From assembly GCA_009703925.1 (NCBI GenBank), contig WLFD01000002.1, positions 1 through 53,857 on the forward strand: 53,857 nt of DNA. The letters run 5' to 3'. The translations under genes and the position numbers were made by a program. This document shows positions 34,503 to 43,897 of this stretch, in pieces; position 1 is the stretch's first letter; every line of letters begins with the position of its first letter. The stretch is from Actinomycetota bacterium. GTDB taxonomy: Bacteria; Actinomycetota; Acidimicrobiia; Acidimicrobiales; Acidimicrobilacustridaceae. The notes under the pieces were generated by a model that was given only the letters and a program-made list of their open reading frames with translations, ran no database searches and had not been told where the DNA came from.

Positions 34503-36760
34503 CAGACGTCTGCGTCGAGCAGGTCCGACCGGACCGGTTCACCTTTGCCCGGAAGGACCCGGTACGCGTCGTAGATCCCGTCGATCTGCTTGATCCCCCA
34601 GAGCAACGGATCGAGGTGCGAGGCCTCGCCGAGTTCGAAGTCGAAACGCATAGTCGAGATCCGGTCGGAACCGGTGACGGTGTTGCACGAGACGATGTTC
34701 ACGTGGTGATCGGCAAGAGCCGCAGACACATCTCGCAACAGGCGGGAGCGATCGAGACCCTTCACTTCTATCGAGGCGATGAACATTGCGGCGATGTCGT
34801 TGTCCCACTCGACATCGATGAGACGATCCGACTGCCCGACCGCCAGCGAGACCGCGTTGGCACAGTCGGAACGATGCACGGAAACACCGCGGCCGCGGGT
34901 GACGAAACCCATGATCTCGTCGCCCGGAACCGGGGTGCAACAGCGGGAGAGGCGAACCATGACATCGTCGAGCCCCTCGACATGCACCCCGGACGGAGTA
35001 CCGCCGGCACGCGCCGAACGCCGGGGGGCGCGCACGGTCGTGGGCAGCTGCTCCTCGCGTGTCGGATCGCCACCTTCGAGCAATTTGCGTACGCGCTCCG
35101 CGACAGATTTGGCTGACAACTGATGTGAGCCAACTGCTGCGTAGAGAGCATCGAGCGTCTCGTACTTCAGCTCCTCCGCGATCTCGTCGAGGATCTTCGA
35201 CTGCTGCACCTTCTGCACAGGAAGACCTTCGCGACGCAACGCCTTGATGACATCGTCCGAGCCGTTCTCGATCGCATCCTCGCGTCGCTCGCGCGACTGC
35301 CACGCCCGGATCTTGTTCGAGGCACGATGGGTAACGACGAACTTGAGCCAGTCGAGCGATGGTCCGGAACCGCCAACCTTCGAGGTGAAGATCTCCACCG
35401 AATCACCGGACTGGAGTTCGGTGTCGAGCTGGACGAGCCGCCCGTTCACCCTCGCCCCGATGCACGCATGCCCGACTTCCGTATGGATCGCGTAAGCAAA
35501 ATCGATCGTGGTCGCGCCCTTGGGCAGCGTGATGACCTTGCCCTTCGGCGTGAAGACGAACACCTCGTCCTGATCGAGATCGATCTTGAGGTTGGCCATG
35601 AACTCCGTGGGATCGGAGGTTTCCGATTGCCAGTCGACGATGCGGTTCAGCCAGGCAAGATCAGCCGTGCTGCCGTGATCGTCCTTGTAGTTCCAGTGGG
35701 CAGCGACGCCGAACTCGGCCCGCCGGTGCATCTCGAGGGTGCGGATCTGGACCTCGAGCGGTTTGCCCTGCGGCCCCACGACCGTCGTGTGCAACGACTG
35801 GTAGAGGTTGAACTTCGGCATCGCGACATAGTCCTTGAACCGACCTTGAACCGGTTTCCAGGTGGCGTGAATCGAACCGAGCGCCGCGTAACAGTCCTTG
35901 ACGGTGTCGACAATGACCCGGATTCCGATCAGATCGAAGATCTCGTCGAAATCGCGGCCCTTGACGACCATCTTCTCGTAAATGCTCCAGAGGTGTTTCG
36001 GTCGACCGGTGACATCTGCAGCGATGTGCAATTCGCTCAAGCGCCCCCGAACGTCTTCGAGAACCTTCTCGAGATAGTCCTCGCGCTCGGGAGCGCGGGT
36101 GGCCACCATGTGGTCGATCTCGGCATAGCGCTTCGGATGCAACGACGCGAACGACAGATCCTCGAGTTGCTGCTTGAGTTCCTGCATCCCGAGGCGATGG
36201 GCCAACGGGGCGTAGATGTCGAGGGTCTCCTGTGCGGTGCGCTCCTGCTTCCAGGCCGGCATCGCGGCGATCGTGCGCATGTTGTGCAGGCGATCGGCCA
36301 GCTTGATGATCAGGACCCGCAGGTCCTTGGCCATCGCCACCAACATCTTGCGGACCGTCGCCGCCTGTTGGGCCTCTTTCGAGTCGAACTTGATGCGATC
36401 GAGTTTCGTGACGCCATCGACGATCCGCGCGACTTCGACACCGAATTCGCGCTCGACCTCGTCGAGTGTCGTCCCGGTGTCCTCGACGGCGTCATGCAGC
36501 AATGCTGCGGCGATCGTCACGTCGTCGAGACCCAGTTCGGCGCAGATGCGGGCAACAGCGACGGGATGGGTCACATAGGGCTCACCGGACTTGCGCGACT
36601 GGCCCCGATGGGCCGCCGCCGAAACCTCGTACGCCTTCGTGATGAGCCCGGTCGCCGCGCGCGGATGATGGATGCGAAAGGCGTCGACCAGTGGGGCAAC
36701 TTCCACCGAAGGCGGGGCCGTGTGGCGTCGCCACGGAAGCACCCGGTTGACTGTGGCCAC
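34502..36760 (-). CDS. rel: Bifunctional (p)ppGpp synthetase/hydrolase
   Basis: Stringent-response enzyme that makes and breaks (p)ppGpp. The HD hydrolase domain is intact: His51, His65 and the LLHDAVEDT motif at about 87-95. The synthetase domain has RFKD at 307-310, the RxKD form found in bifunctional Rel proteins (monofunctional RelA has ExDD). MPKFNLYQSLHTTV follows. TGS (about 405-465), a conserved cysteine region (LSRCCTPVPGDE) and a C-terminal ACT domain complete the 752 residues. The GTG start has CGGAG nine bases upstream. The sec genes lie upstream, a common order, but apt, often found between them, is absent. Confidence 0.96.
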   Translation of the reverse strand: MATVNRVLPWRRHTAPPSVEVAPLVDAFRIHHPRAATGLITKAYEVSAAAHRGQSRKSGEPYVTHPVAVARICAELGLDDVTIAAALLHDAVEDTGTTLDEVEREFGVEVARIVDGVTKLDRIKFDSKEAQQAATVRKMLVAMAKDLRVLIIKLADRLHNMRTIAAMPAWKQERTAQETLDIYAPLAHRLGMQELKQQLEDLSFASLHPKRYAEIDHMVATRAPEREDYLEKVLEDVRGRLSELHIAADVTGRPKHLWSIYEKMVVKGRDFDEIFDLIGIRVIVDTVKDCYAALGSIHATWKPVQGRFKDYVAMPKFNLYQSLHTTVVGPQGKPLEVQIRTLEMHRRAEFGVAAHWNYKDDHGSTADLAWLNRIVDWQSETSDPTEFMANLKIDLDQDEVFVFTPKGKVITLPKGATTIDFAYAIHTEVGHACIGARVNGRLVQLDTELQSGDSVEIFTSKVGGSGPSLDWLKFVVTHRASNKIRAWQSRERREDAIENGSDDVIKALRREGLPVQKVQQSKILDEIAEELKYETLDALYAAVGSHQLSAKSVAERVRKLLEGGDPTREEQLPTTVRAPRRSARAGGTPSGVHVEGLDDVMVRLSRCCTPVPGDEIMGFVTRGRGVSVHRSDCANAVSLAVGQSDRLIDVEWDNDIAAMFIASIEVKGLDRSRLLRDVSAALADHHVNIVSCNTVTGSDRISTMRFDFELGEASHLDPLLWGIKQIDGIYDAYRVLPGKGEPVRSDLLDADV

Positions 36761-36763
36761 CGC

Positions 36764-36844
36764 TCAGTACTCCGTGTTCAAGGTTGCGTCGGCAACGAGC
36801 GACATGGGTTCACCGTACAGGTTCGCCCCACATGCCCGGCACAT
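36764..36844 (-). CDS. Possible 26-residue CxxC micro-ORF
   Basis: A short open frame fills the gap between secF and rel exactly. Its ATG is 5 bases after the secF stop (4 bases lie between) and its TGA ends 3 bases before the rel GTG. The peptide starts MCRACGANLYGEP, which resembles half of a zinc ribbon, and ends in NTEY. Its last codons carry the CGGAG that serves rel. It could be a real small protein or a coupling leader for rel. Chance is possible at this length, so this is a candidate only. Confidence 0.35.
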   Translation of the reverse strand: MCRACGANLYGEPMSLVADATLNTEY

Positions 36845-36848
36845 CGGC

Positions 36849-37958
36849 TCAGCGCTTGCGGGTCTTCTTGCGCGGCCGGGGCGGTATCGCACCCGACGCA
36901 GTCGGCGCCGATGACGGTTTCGGCGCGGCCGTCGACGAGTTGCCCTCGGGGGCGACATTCGCCGTGTTGGCTCTGGCTTCGACGAGACGTTCCGGTGTCG
37001 CCGTGGTCGAGAGACCTTGGGCTTCGAGTCGTTCCCGGATGGTGCGGATCTTGGGCTGACGTTCCTTGAGGAACACGAGCACAGGAGTAGCCACGAAGAT
37101 CGACGAGTAGGCGCCGACGACCAAACCGATCGTCAATGCCACCGAGAACTCCTCCAGGGTGACCGCTCCCATGATGAACGCTCCGACGACGAGCAGCGAG
37201 AGCACCGGAAGCAGGGACGAGATCGTCGTGTTCAGCGACCGCAGCAGGACCTGATTCATCGAGAGCGAGGCCATCTGGGTGTAGCTCATGCGGCCGGTCA
37301 TTCCGACCAGACGCTCATTCTCCTTGATCTTGTCATCCACCACGATCGTGTCGTAGATGGAATAACCGAGGATCGTCAGGAACGCGATGACAGTGCCCGG
37401 GGTGACCTCGAACTGGAACACGGAATACACGCCGACGCTGATCAGGACGTCGTGGACCACTGCGACGATTGCGGCCAGAGCCATGCGCAGTTCGAGTCGG
37501 ATCGTGAGGTAGATCATGATCGCAATGAGAAAGACGATCAGAGCCCTGATGGCGGAAGCGGTGATGTCGCTTCCCCACGACGCACCAACCGTGGAGACAC
37601 TCACGTTCGCAACGTCGGTCTCTGCGAGTTCGGCGAGATTCTGACGGACCTCGGCGACGTGCTCGACCGAAGCCTCCGGCCCCTGCACGCGCAGGATGTC
37701 GGTTCCGACGATCTGGATCTTTGCCGCACCCTCGCCCACTGTTCCGAGCGAGTCCCGGGCTTCGTCGACGGAGACGCCGGGGGCCTGAACCTCCCAGGAC
37801 ACCCCACCCTCGAAGTCGATTCCGAGATTGAGCCCGCGGGTCGTGAGCGAGACCACGCTGATGAGCATGAGAAGCCCCGAGAGCACGAGCCCCCGCTTCC
37901 ACCACTTCACGAAATTGATGTTTGTTTCGCCTCGATTGAGGCGTCCGAGCACGCTCAT
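36849..37958 (-). CDS. secF: Protein translocase subunit SecF
   Basis: Membrane component that uses proton-motive force to assist Sec export. The 369 residues have a first transmembrane helix (about 27-46), then the SecF signature GLNLGIDFEGGVSWEV and a periplasmic domain. A five-helix block follows with VAVVHDVLISVGVYSVFQFEV, VIAFLTILGYSIYDTIVVDDKI and the NTTISSLLPVLSLLVVGA segment. A basic, Pro-rich cytoplasmic tail ends in KKTRKR. The start overlaps the secD stop as ATGA. Confidence 0.96.
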   Translation of the reverse strand: MSVLGRLNRGETNINFVKWWKRGLVLSGLLMLISVVSLTTRGLNLGIDFEGGVSWEVQAPGVSVDEARDSLGTVGEGAAKIQIVGTDILRVQGPEASVEHVAEVRQNLAELAETDVANVSVSTVGASWGSDITASAIRALIVFLIAIMIYLTIRLELRMALAAIVAVVHDVLISVGVYSVFQFEVTPGTVIAFLTILGYSIYDTIVVDDKIKENERLVGMTGRMSYTQMASLSMNQVLLRSLNTTISSLLPVLSLLVVGAFIMGAVTLEEFSVALTIGLVVGAYSSIFVATPVLVFLKERQPKIRTIRERLEAQGLSTTATPERLVEARANTANVAPEGNSSTAAPKPSSAPTASGAIPPRPRKKTRKR

Positions 37959-39538
37959 CGATTCGCCTCCTCGGTTGCAGCGGATACAGGCGCAGTGTTG
38001 CGGCCCCGAACTGGTTGCGGTCGCTCAGCGGGCAGGCCAAGCAGTTTCGAGTGCCCGAACCAGCGCGACTTCGTCACGAACTTCACGACCGGACGCATGT
38101 ACGCCCATGACATGAGCAGGTCGAGAAGCGTGGAGAGGGCGAGATAGAAGGCGAAGCCTCGGACCGGTCCGACCGTGAGCCACCAGAGAAGACCGGCACC
38201 GATCAGCGACGCGACGTCGGCCTTGACGATCGTCGAAAACGCCGAGACGAACGACTTGTCCGTCGCACTGCGCATCGAACGACCGTTGTTGATGTCTTCC
38301 TTGAGATGTTCGTAATAGACAACGTTCGAGTCGAGCGAGACGCCGATCGAAACGATGATGCCGGTGATGCCGGCGAGCGTCAGGGCCAGACCGTTGTTGG
38401 TTCCGAGCCACGAGATCACCGACCAGAGAAGCGCACCTTCGATCACGAGTTTCAGGATCGCGAACAGGCCGAGTACCCGGTAGAAGGCCATCATGTAGAT
38501 GGAAACGGCGATGAGACCGACGAGGCCGGCGACCAGACCGGCATGCAACGCATCCTGGCCGAGCGTGGCGGACACGATCTGGGCCTGCTGCTGCTCGAGT
38601 TCAACCGGAAGTGCGCCGTACTTGAGTGCAGTTGCAAGGTCCTTTGCATCGCGCTCCTTGAAACTGCCGGAGATCTGGATCTGATCGGCCTGGAACGATG
38701 CCTGCTGGATCGTCGGAGCCGAGAGAACCCGACCATCCAGCACGATCGCGAGCTGTCCACTCGGGCAGGTCGATGCCTTCGAGAAGCACTGGGCGGCGAC
38801 ACCGTTGAAGAGCCCGATGCCGTCGGCACCACCCTTGAAGGTCGGGCTGACTGTCCATTGCCCGTTCTGCAACGTGGCGCGGGCCGTTTCGAGCGCGCTG
38901 CCGGTCAGTGAGACCGGGCCCACCGCATATGTGGCGACGAGTATTCCGTCCTGACACTCGGGAAGGAGTGCCTGACCGGTCGGGTTCGACTGTTCGTCGG
39001 TCACGCCGTCGATACAGGTCTGGTTCGAATAGCCGCCGTTGGCGGGTGCGGTCGTGGTGGTGACCGGTTCGATTGTCGTTGTCGTCTCAGCCGGAGCCAC
39101 GGTGCTGGCGGTCGGGTCGGCGACAACGGTCGTGTCGGTCGACGCCGGTGTCGACGTGGTCGTCGTCTCCTCGACGGGCTCGGTCACGGGAATCGTTCCG
39201 AGGACCGGTCGGAACTGCAGTTCGGCCGTCTGACCGACCAGTGCGATCGCCCGATCCTTGTCCTTGACACCCGGAATCTGGATCAGGATGTTGTCGCCCT
39301 GACGCGTGATTTCGGGTTCGGCCACACCGAGCGAATCGATGCGCTGACGAATGATGGTGATCGCCTGATCGAGCGTGTCGCTCTCGACTGCGCCGGTCGG
39401 CTTGAGTACAACCGATACGCCACCCTGGAGATCGAGACCCAGAAGCGGCTTGTTCCCGGCGGTCAACGTGTAGATCAAGGCCGCTGCCGCGACGAAAACG
39501 ACAGTCAGGAGGGTTCCGTATCCCCGGAAACGCTTCAT
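37955..39538 (-). CDS. secD: Protein translocase subunit SecD
   Basis: Partner of SecF. The 527-residue protein has a first transmembrane helix (about 9-27), GLDLQGGVSVVL at 34-45, and the P1 head with ITIIRQRIDSLGVAEPEI and NILIQIPGVKDKDRA. The C-terminal translocase core has LVAGLVGLIAVSIYMMAFYR, ITGIIVSIGVSLDSNVVYYE and a DKSFVSAFSTIVKADV stretch. A Thr/Ala/Pro-rich low-complexity insertion of about 48 residues (121-168) splits the periplasmic domain. The start overlaps yajC as ATGA. Confidence 0.96.
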   Translation of the reverse strand: MKRFRGYGTLLTVVFVAAAALIYTLTAGNKPLLGLDLQGGVSVVLKPTGAVESDTLDQAITIIRQRIDSLGVAEPEITRQGDNILIQIPGVKDKDRAIALVGQTAELQFRPVLGTIPVTEPVEETTTTSTPASTDTTVVADPTASTVAPAETTTTIEPVTTTTAPANGGYSNQTCIDGVTDEQSNPTGQALLPECQDGILVATYAVGPVSLTGSALETARATLQNGQWTVSPTFKGGADGIGLFNGVAAQCFSKASTCPSGQLAIVLDGRVLSAPTIQQASFQADQIQISGSFKERDAKDLATALKYGALPVELEQQQAQIVSATLGQDALHAGLVAGLVGLIAVSIYMMAFYRVLGLFAILKLVIEGALLWSVISWLGTNNGLALTLAGITGIIVSIGVSLDSNVVYYEHLKEDINNGRSMRSATDKSFVSAFSTIVKADVASLIGAGLLWWLTVGPVRGFAFYLALSTLLDLLMSWAYMRPVVKFVTKSRWFGHSKLLGLPAERPQPVRGRNTAPVSAATEEANR

Positions 39539-39867
39539 CGGTCGGCACCGCCCTCGGGCGAATCCGTTTCGTCACCCGGTTCGAGTTCGCCGAGAGGCTC
39601 GTCGGCGATCTCCAGATCGGGAGCGATGACCAACGAAGCGATTGCGCGGCGGGCGATTCTGATCTCGACCCCCGGAGCGATCTGGAGTTCTACAAGATCG
39701 CCATCGATCGAGACGATGGTCCCGTAGATACCGGAGCCGGTCATGACATCGTCGCCCACCGAGAGGCCGGCGATGAGGGCATTGTGCCGTTTGAGCTCCC
39801 GCTGCTTCGGCACGATGAGGATCACCCATGCCACGACGAACAACAGGATCAGGATCAGAGGTGCCAT
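39535..39867 (-). CDS. yajC: Preprotein translocase accessory subunit YajC
   Basis: Small membrane protein associated with SecDF. A single N-terminal helix (about 3-20, LILILLFVVAWVILIV) is followed by PKQRELKRHNALIAGLSVGD and GSGIYGTIVSIDGDLVEL, then an acidic tail. It is 110 residues. It is the first gene of yajC-secD-secF. The 106 bases separating it from tgt show no clear promoter, terminator or RNA gene that I can support. Confidence 0.93.
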   Translation of the reverse strand: MAPLILILLFVVAWVILIVPKQRELKRHNALIAGLSVGDDVMTGSGIYGTIVSIDGDLVELQIAPGVEIRIARRAIASLVIAPDLEIADEPLGELEPGDETDSPEGGADR

Positions 39868-39973
39868 TGGTTCAGGTGCTCAATCGGTGTCGAGAGTCGG
39901 GACGGCAAACCCGGCCACGTTACCGCTCCCGGGGCGTCGCCTTTCCGCATGGGCACTTCCCGCCCCCTGAAGG

Positions 39974-41104
39974 TCAGCCCCAAACAGAAACCACGCCGGC
40001 CCGGAATGCGTCGTAGGTCCCGTGGGTGATCGCATTGCGGGCCTGTTCCATGAGCCCCAGAAGCCAGTGAACGTTGTGGATCGTCGTCAGGCGGGCGGCC
40101 GTGGGTTCGTTGACCGAAAGTAGATGGCGGAGGTACGCCCTCGACCAACGCGAACAGGCCAGACAGGAGCATCCGGCCTCGAGCGGACCGGAATCGCGGG
40201 CGAATCTCGCGTTGCGCAGGTTCATGCGTCCGTTGCTGGTGAGGATCGTTCCATGTCTCGCCAGACGGGTCGGAAGCACACAATCGAACATGTCGACTCC
40301 CAGCGCAACTGCCTCGACGATGCTGACCGGATCTCCGACGCCCATCAGGTATCGGGGTTGGTCGGTCGGGAGTGTCGCCGTCGTGGCATCGAGGGCCGGC
40401 AGCATCTCTTCGCGCGTCTCCCCCACCGAGAGGCCGCCGATGCCATAGCCGTCGAATCCGATCTCGACGGTGCGCACCGCGCTCTCTCGACGCATGGCGG
40501 CGTCGATGCCGCCCTGGACGATGCCGAACTGGGCCTGCGTCGAACCGCCGGCCCGTGCCGGAGCGTGCGCAATCTTCGCCCGCGCCGCCCATCTCGCCGA
40601 TCGGTCGACGGCGGCCTGCACAACCTCGTCGGTCGAAGGCAGCGGCGGGCAGACATCGAGCACCATCTGGATGTCGCTGCCGAGTGCCTGCTGGACTTCG
40701 ACACTGCCCTCCGGACTCAGATGGTGATAGCTGCCGTCGTATGTCGATTGGAACCGAGCGCCTTCGTCGGTCACCTTCGGTTCGAGGGAGAAGATCTGGA
40801 ATCCACCCGAGTCGGTGAGGACATGCCCCTTCCAATCCGCGAAACCGTGCAGTCCTCCCATTTCGGCAATCAACTCCGCACCGGGTCGAAGCATCAGGTG
40901 GTAGGTGTTTCCGAGGATGACCTCGGCACCGAGCATCTCGAGGTCCGCAGAGGTGAGTGTCTGCACCGCACCTCTGGTACCGACCGGCATGAAGCACGGA
41001 GTGCGGAACGATCCGCGGGCCGTGTGCACGACTCCCGTTCGAGCGCGATCGTCTGTCGCCGAGATCTCGAGTTGCAGTACACGTTCGGCGGTCGGTTCGA
41101 TCAC
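39974..41104 (-). CDS. tgt: tRNA-guanine transglycosylase (queuosine)
   Basis: Exchanges guanine 34 of Asp/Asn/His/Tyr tRNAs for the queuosine precursor preQ1. The 376 residues contain TDSGGFQIFSL with Asp98, VQGGIDAAMR, the GIGGLSVGE loop, and the nucleophile Asp274 in MFDCVLPTRLARHG. Zinc ligands are Cys312, Cys314 and Cys317 (CSCLAC) and probably His343. The GTG start overlaps the queA stop as GTGA. preQ1 synthesis genes are not in this window. Confidence 0.96.
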   Translation of the reverse strand: MIEPTAERVLQLEISATDDRARTGVVHTARGSFRTPCFMPVGTRGAVQTLTSADLEMLGAEVILGNTYHLMLRPGAELIAEMGGLHGFADWKGHVLTDSGGFQIFSLEPKVTDEGARFQSTYDGSYHHLSPEGSVEVQQALGSDIQMVLDVCPPLPSTDEVVQAAVDRSARWAARAKIAHAPARAGGSTQAQFGIVQGGIDAAMRRESAVRTVEIGFDGYGIGGLSVGETREEMLPALDATTATLPTDQPRYLMGVGDPVSIVEAVALGVDMFDCVLPTRLARHGTILTSNGRMNLRNARFARDSGPLEAGCSCLACSRWSRAYLRHLLSVNEPTAARLTTIHNVHWLLGLMEQARNAITHGTYDAFRAGVVSVWG

Positions 41105-42162
41105 GTAGTCATCCAGAGGTCGCGGCGGGTCAGGAGCATGGCATCTCCGAAGGACAGGAAGCGGTATTCGTCATCGAGTGCCTCGGCGTACAGATCTCGC
41201 CATCGCGGCCCCACGAACGATTCAATGAGCACCAGCAGGGACGATCTCGGCAGATGGAAATTCGTGAGCAACCGATCGACCACTCTGAATTCATACGCAC
41301 CCTTGATGAACAACTCGGTCCGACCGTTCGATGCCCCGAAGGCCGATGCGCTCTCGAGTGCGCGCACGGCGGTTGTACCGATCGCGACCACCCGTCCACC
41401 GGCGGCTTTCGTACGCTCACATGCCTCCATGGTTTCGGAGGGCACGCGATAGGCCTCCGAATGCATGATGTGCTCCTCGACAGTGTCGGTGGCGATCGGA
41501 CGGAACGTTCCCAACCCGACGACGAGTTCCACCTCGGCACGGGCGATGCCGCGTTGCTCGCAGTGGGCGAACACCTCTTCCGTGAGGTGCAGACCGGCGG
41601 TCGGGGCCGCCGCCGACGCCGGTCGCTGCGAGAAGACGGTCTGGTACCGCTCGGGTTCATCGAGTCGTTCGGTGATGTAAGGCGGCAACGGCATCACACC
41701 GTGCCGTTCGAGGGAGTCGAGCAGAGGAATCGACGACTCGAGTTCCACGATCCGGCGGCCCCCACCGAGATCGTCATGGACGACGATCCGCAGATCGCCA
41801 CCAGAGCCCACCGGAACCAGCTCCGTCCCCGGGGCAACCTTGCGACTCGGACGCACAAGCGCCTCCCAGCGCGATGCTCCCACCGAGTCGACGGCACCGT
41901 CATCGAGACGATCGAGAAGGAGCACCTCGGCGGCACCGCCACTCGCCCGCTTCAGATGCAGCCGTGCCGGCAGCACCCTGGTGTTGTTCACCACCAACAG
42001 ATCACCCGGTTCGAGCAGATCCGGGAGATCGCGCACGATTCGGTGGCCGGCGGAATTCAGCGGGCCCTGATCGACCAGCAGGCGGGCCGCGTCGCGAACA
42101 TCCAGCGGATGCTGGGCTATCGCCGAATCGGGCAGGTCGTAGTCGAAGTCGGAGGTCTCCAC
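41101..42162 (-). CDS. queA: S-adenosylmethionine:tRNA ribosyltransferase-isomerase
   Basis: Adds the epoxycyclopentane ring of queuosine from SAM onto preQ1-tRNA. The 353 residues start FDYDLPDSAIAQHPLDVRDA. They contain LLVVNNTRVLPARL, EALVRPSRKVAPG, RYQTVFSQRPASAAAPTAGLH and VGLGTFRPI, and the C-terminal NFHLPRSSLLVL. A GTG start is used. A TAACCT lies nine bases upstream and could be a -10. It lies with tgt and the ruv genes, a widespread grouping. Confidence 0.96.
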   Translation of the reverse strand: METSDFDYDLPDSAIAQHPLDVRDAARLLVDQGPLNSAGHRIVRDLPDLLEPGDLLVVNNTRVLPARLHLKRASGGAAEVLLLDRLDDGAVDSVGASRWEALVRPSRKVAPGTELVPVGSGGDLRIVVHDDLGGGRRIVELESSIPLLDSLERHGVMPLPPYITERLDEPERYQTVFSQRPASAAAPTAGLHLTEEVFAHCEQRGIARAEVELVVGLGTFRPIATDTVEEHIMHSEAYRVPSETMEACERTKAAGGRVVAIGTTAVRALESASAFGASNGRTELFIKGAYEFRVVDRLLTNFHLPRSSLLVLIESFVGPRWRDLYAEALDDEYRFLSFGDAMLLTRRDLWMTT

Positions 42163-42182
42163 AGCCCGTGCAGGTTAGGGCC

Positions 42183-43283
42183 TCAGGACTCGAACAACAT
42201 GCGTCCGGAGTCGGCAGCGAGTCGGGCGTCGGCGGGAGCGACGAGACCGAGATGCACCCAGGCCGCCGCCGTCGCCACCCGACCGCGGGGCGTGCGCATG
42301 AGAAGTCCCTGTTGGATCAGGAAAGGCTCGTAGACATCTTCAACGGTTTCTTCCGCTTCGCCGATGCTTATCGCGAGGGTGCCGAGTCCGACCGGTCCGC
42401 CGCCGAACTTGCGACACAGATTCGAGAGAACGGCTCTGTCGACCTTGTCGAGGCCGAGATCGTCGACGCCGAAGACTGCGAGTCCCTCGTGAGCGGTTTC
42501 GTGGTCGATGGAGCCATGCCCGCGGACTTCGGCGAAGTCGCGAACCCGACGAAGAAGACGATTGGCGATCCGGGGTGTGCCGCGTGCCCGACGGGCGATC
42601 TCCGCAGCACCATCGGGATCGATTTCAATGCCGAGGATGTTGGCGGCACGGATCACGATCGCCTGGAGTTCCTCGGCGTCGTAGTAATCGAGGCGGGCGA
42701 CAAGTCCGAATCTGTCGCGCAGCGGACCCGTGATGAGTCCGGTTCGGGTCGTGGCCCCGACGAGCGTGAACCGCGGAAGATCGAGTCGGATCGAACGCGC
42801 CGCCGGGCCCTTGCCCAACACGATGTCGAGTTGGAAATCCTCCATTGCCGGATAGAGGACCTCTTCGACGTTTCGACTCAACCGGTGGATCTCGTCGATG
42901 AAGAGCACGTCACCCTCGCCGAGTCGGGTCAGGATCGCGGCAAGGTCGCCGGCACGGTCGAGCGCAGGACCCGAAGTCACATGCAGACCCACCTCGAGTT
43001 CGGCGGCGACGATGCCCGAGAGCGTCGTCTTGCCCAATCCCGGCGGGCCGGCGAAAAGCAGATGATCGACCGACTGACCGCGGCGACGGGCGGCCTCGAG
43101 GATGATTCCGAGGTGTTCCTTGAGTTCGCGCTGGCCCACGAAATCGTCGAGATGACGGGGCCGGAGGCCTCCCTCTTCGCCGATGACATCGGTACCCGCC
43201 GGATTCGGACCGGCCACCCGTTCATCGAGTGCCGGTTCGAGATCGTCGGGCGACGGTTCGGGAGAAAGGATCTCGTCGCGCAT
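42183..43283 (-). CDS. ruvB: Holliday junction branch-migration ATPase RuvB
   Basis: Hexameric motor that drives branch migration with RuvA. After [18 protein letters not shown] come Walker [10 protein letters not shown] at 79-87, Walker [21 protein letters not shown], and [28 protein letters not shown] (approximate span 155-180, sensor 1). The C-terminal winged helix has [14 protein letters not shown]. It is 366 residues, with an N-terminal extension of about 20 acidic/Pro-rich residues. The ATG overlaps the ruvA stop as TGATG. Confidence 0.97.
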   Translation of the reverse strand: MRDEILSPEPSPDDLEPALDERVAGPNPAGTDVIGEEGGLRPRHLDDFVGQRELKEHLGIILEAARRRGQSVDHLLFAGPPGLGKTTLSGIVAAELEVGLHVTSGPALDRAGDLAAILTRLGEGDVLFIDEIHRLSRNVEEVLYPAMEDFQLDIVLGKGPAARSIRLDLPRFTLVGATTRTGLITGPLRDRFGLVARLDYYDAEELQAIVIRAANILGIEIDPDGAAEIARRARGTPRIANRLLRRVRDFAEVRGHGSIDHETAHEGLAVFGVDDLGLDKVDRAVLSNLCRKFGGGPVGLGTLAISIGEAEETVEDVYEPFLIQQGLLMRTPRGRVATAAAWVHLGLVAPADARLAADSGRMLFES

Positions 43284-43897
43284 CAGGATGCCAACTGTTG
43301 CAGAGCGAGGCGGAGCAGTTCCGAGGTACCGGCATCATCCGGGAGCGAACGCACGGCGTCGGCGATCTCGTCCGGGCTGTACCCGAGTTCAGCCAGGGCA
43401 TCGCGTACGTCGCCGAGGGGAGTCGATCGACGACCTCCCGCGCCACCGCCGGTCGCAGTCGTGCCGGTGAGCGCTCCGATATCGAGCCCCGGGATATCGA
43501 GCTTCGACTTGAGTTCGATCAGCAGACGGGCCGCCGTCTTCTTTCCCACGCCTGGTACGAGGCACAGCGCGTCGAGATCGTCATCGGCGAGCACCCGAAC
43601 GAGCGACGCCGGTGGGTGTGCACCGAGAATGCCCAGAGCCAATGAGGGGCCAACTCCGTGGGCCGACAACAGCGCCTCGAAGACGATGCGCTCGTCGACG
43701 GTGGCGAAGCCGTAGAGCGTTTCGGAATCCTCGCGGCGGTGATGGTGTGTGTGCAGAAACACCTCGGAGCCCGGCTCGGACAGGCTCGCGGCGGTACCGG
43801 CGGTGATGATCACCCGGTAGCCGATTCCGGAAACCTCGATGAGCACCTCGCCCGTGGGCCAGCGATCGAGCAACGTGCCCCGCACCGAACCGATCAT
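43283..43897 (-). CDS. ruvA: Holliday junction DNA-binding protein RuvA
   Basis: Tetramer that binds the four-way junction and tethers RuvB. The OB domain starts [12 protein letters not shown] with [10 protein letters not shown]. Two helix-hairpin-helix motifs follow, including [16 protein letters not shown] and [20 protein letters not shown] Gly/Thr-rich linker (about 147-160) leads to the C-terminal RuvB-binding domain [16 protein letters not shown]. It is 204 residues. The start overlaps ruvC as TGATG. Confidence 0.96.
   Translation of the reverse strand: MIGSVRGTLLDRWPTGEVLIEVSGIGYRVIITAGTAASLSEPGSEVFLHTHHHRREDSETLYGFATVDERIVFEALLSAHGVGPSLALGILGAHPPASLVRVLADDDLDALCLVPGVGKKTAARLLIELKSKLDIPGLDIGALTGTTATGGGAGGRRSTPLGDVRDALAELGYSPDEIADAVRSLPDDAGTSELLRLALQQLAS

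Noticed and set aside
35327-37069. 580-codon plus-strand open frame
   Set aside because: Antisense to rel, which has all its catalytic motifs. The frame carries no family signature.
39868-39973. Possible promoter or terminator between tgt and yajC
   Set aside because: I found no hexamer at leaderless spacing, no convincing -35/-10 pair and no stable hairpin with a T-run.
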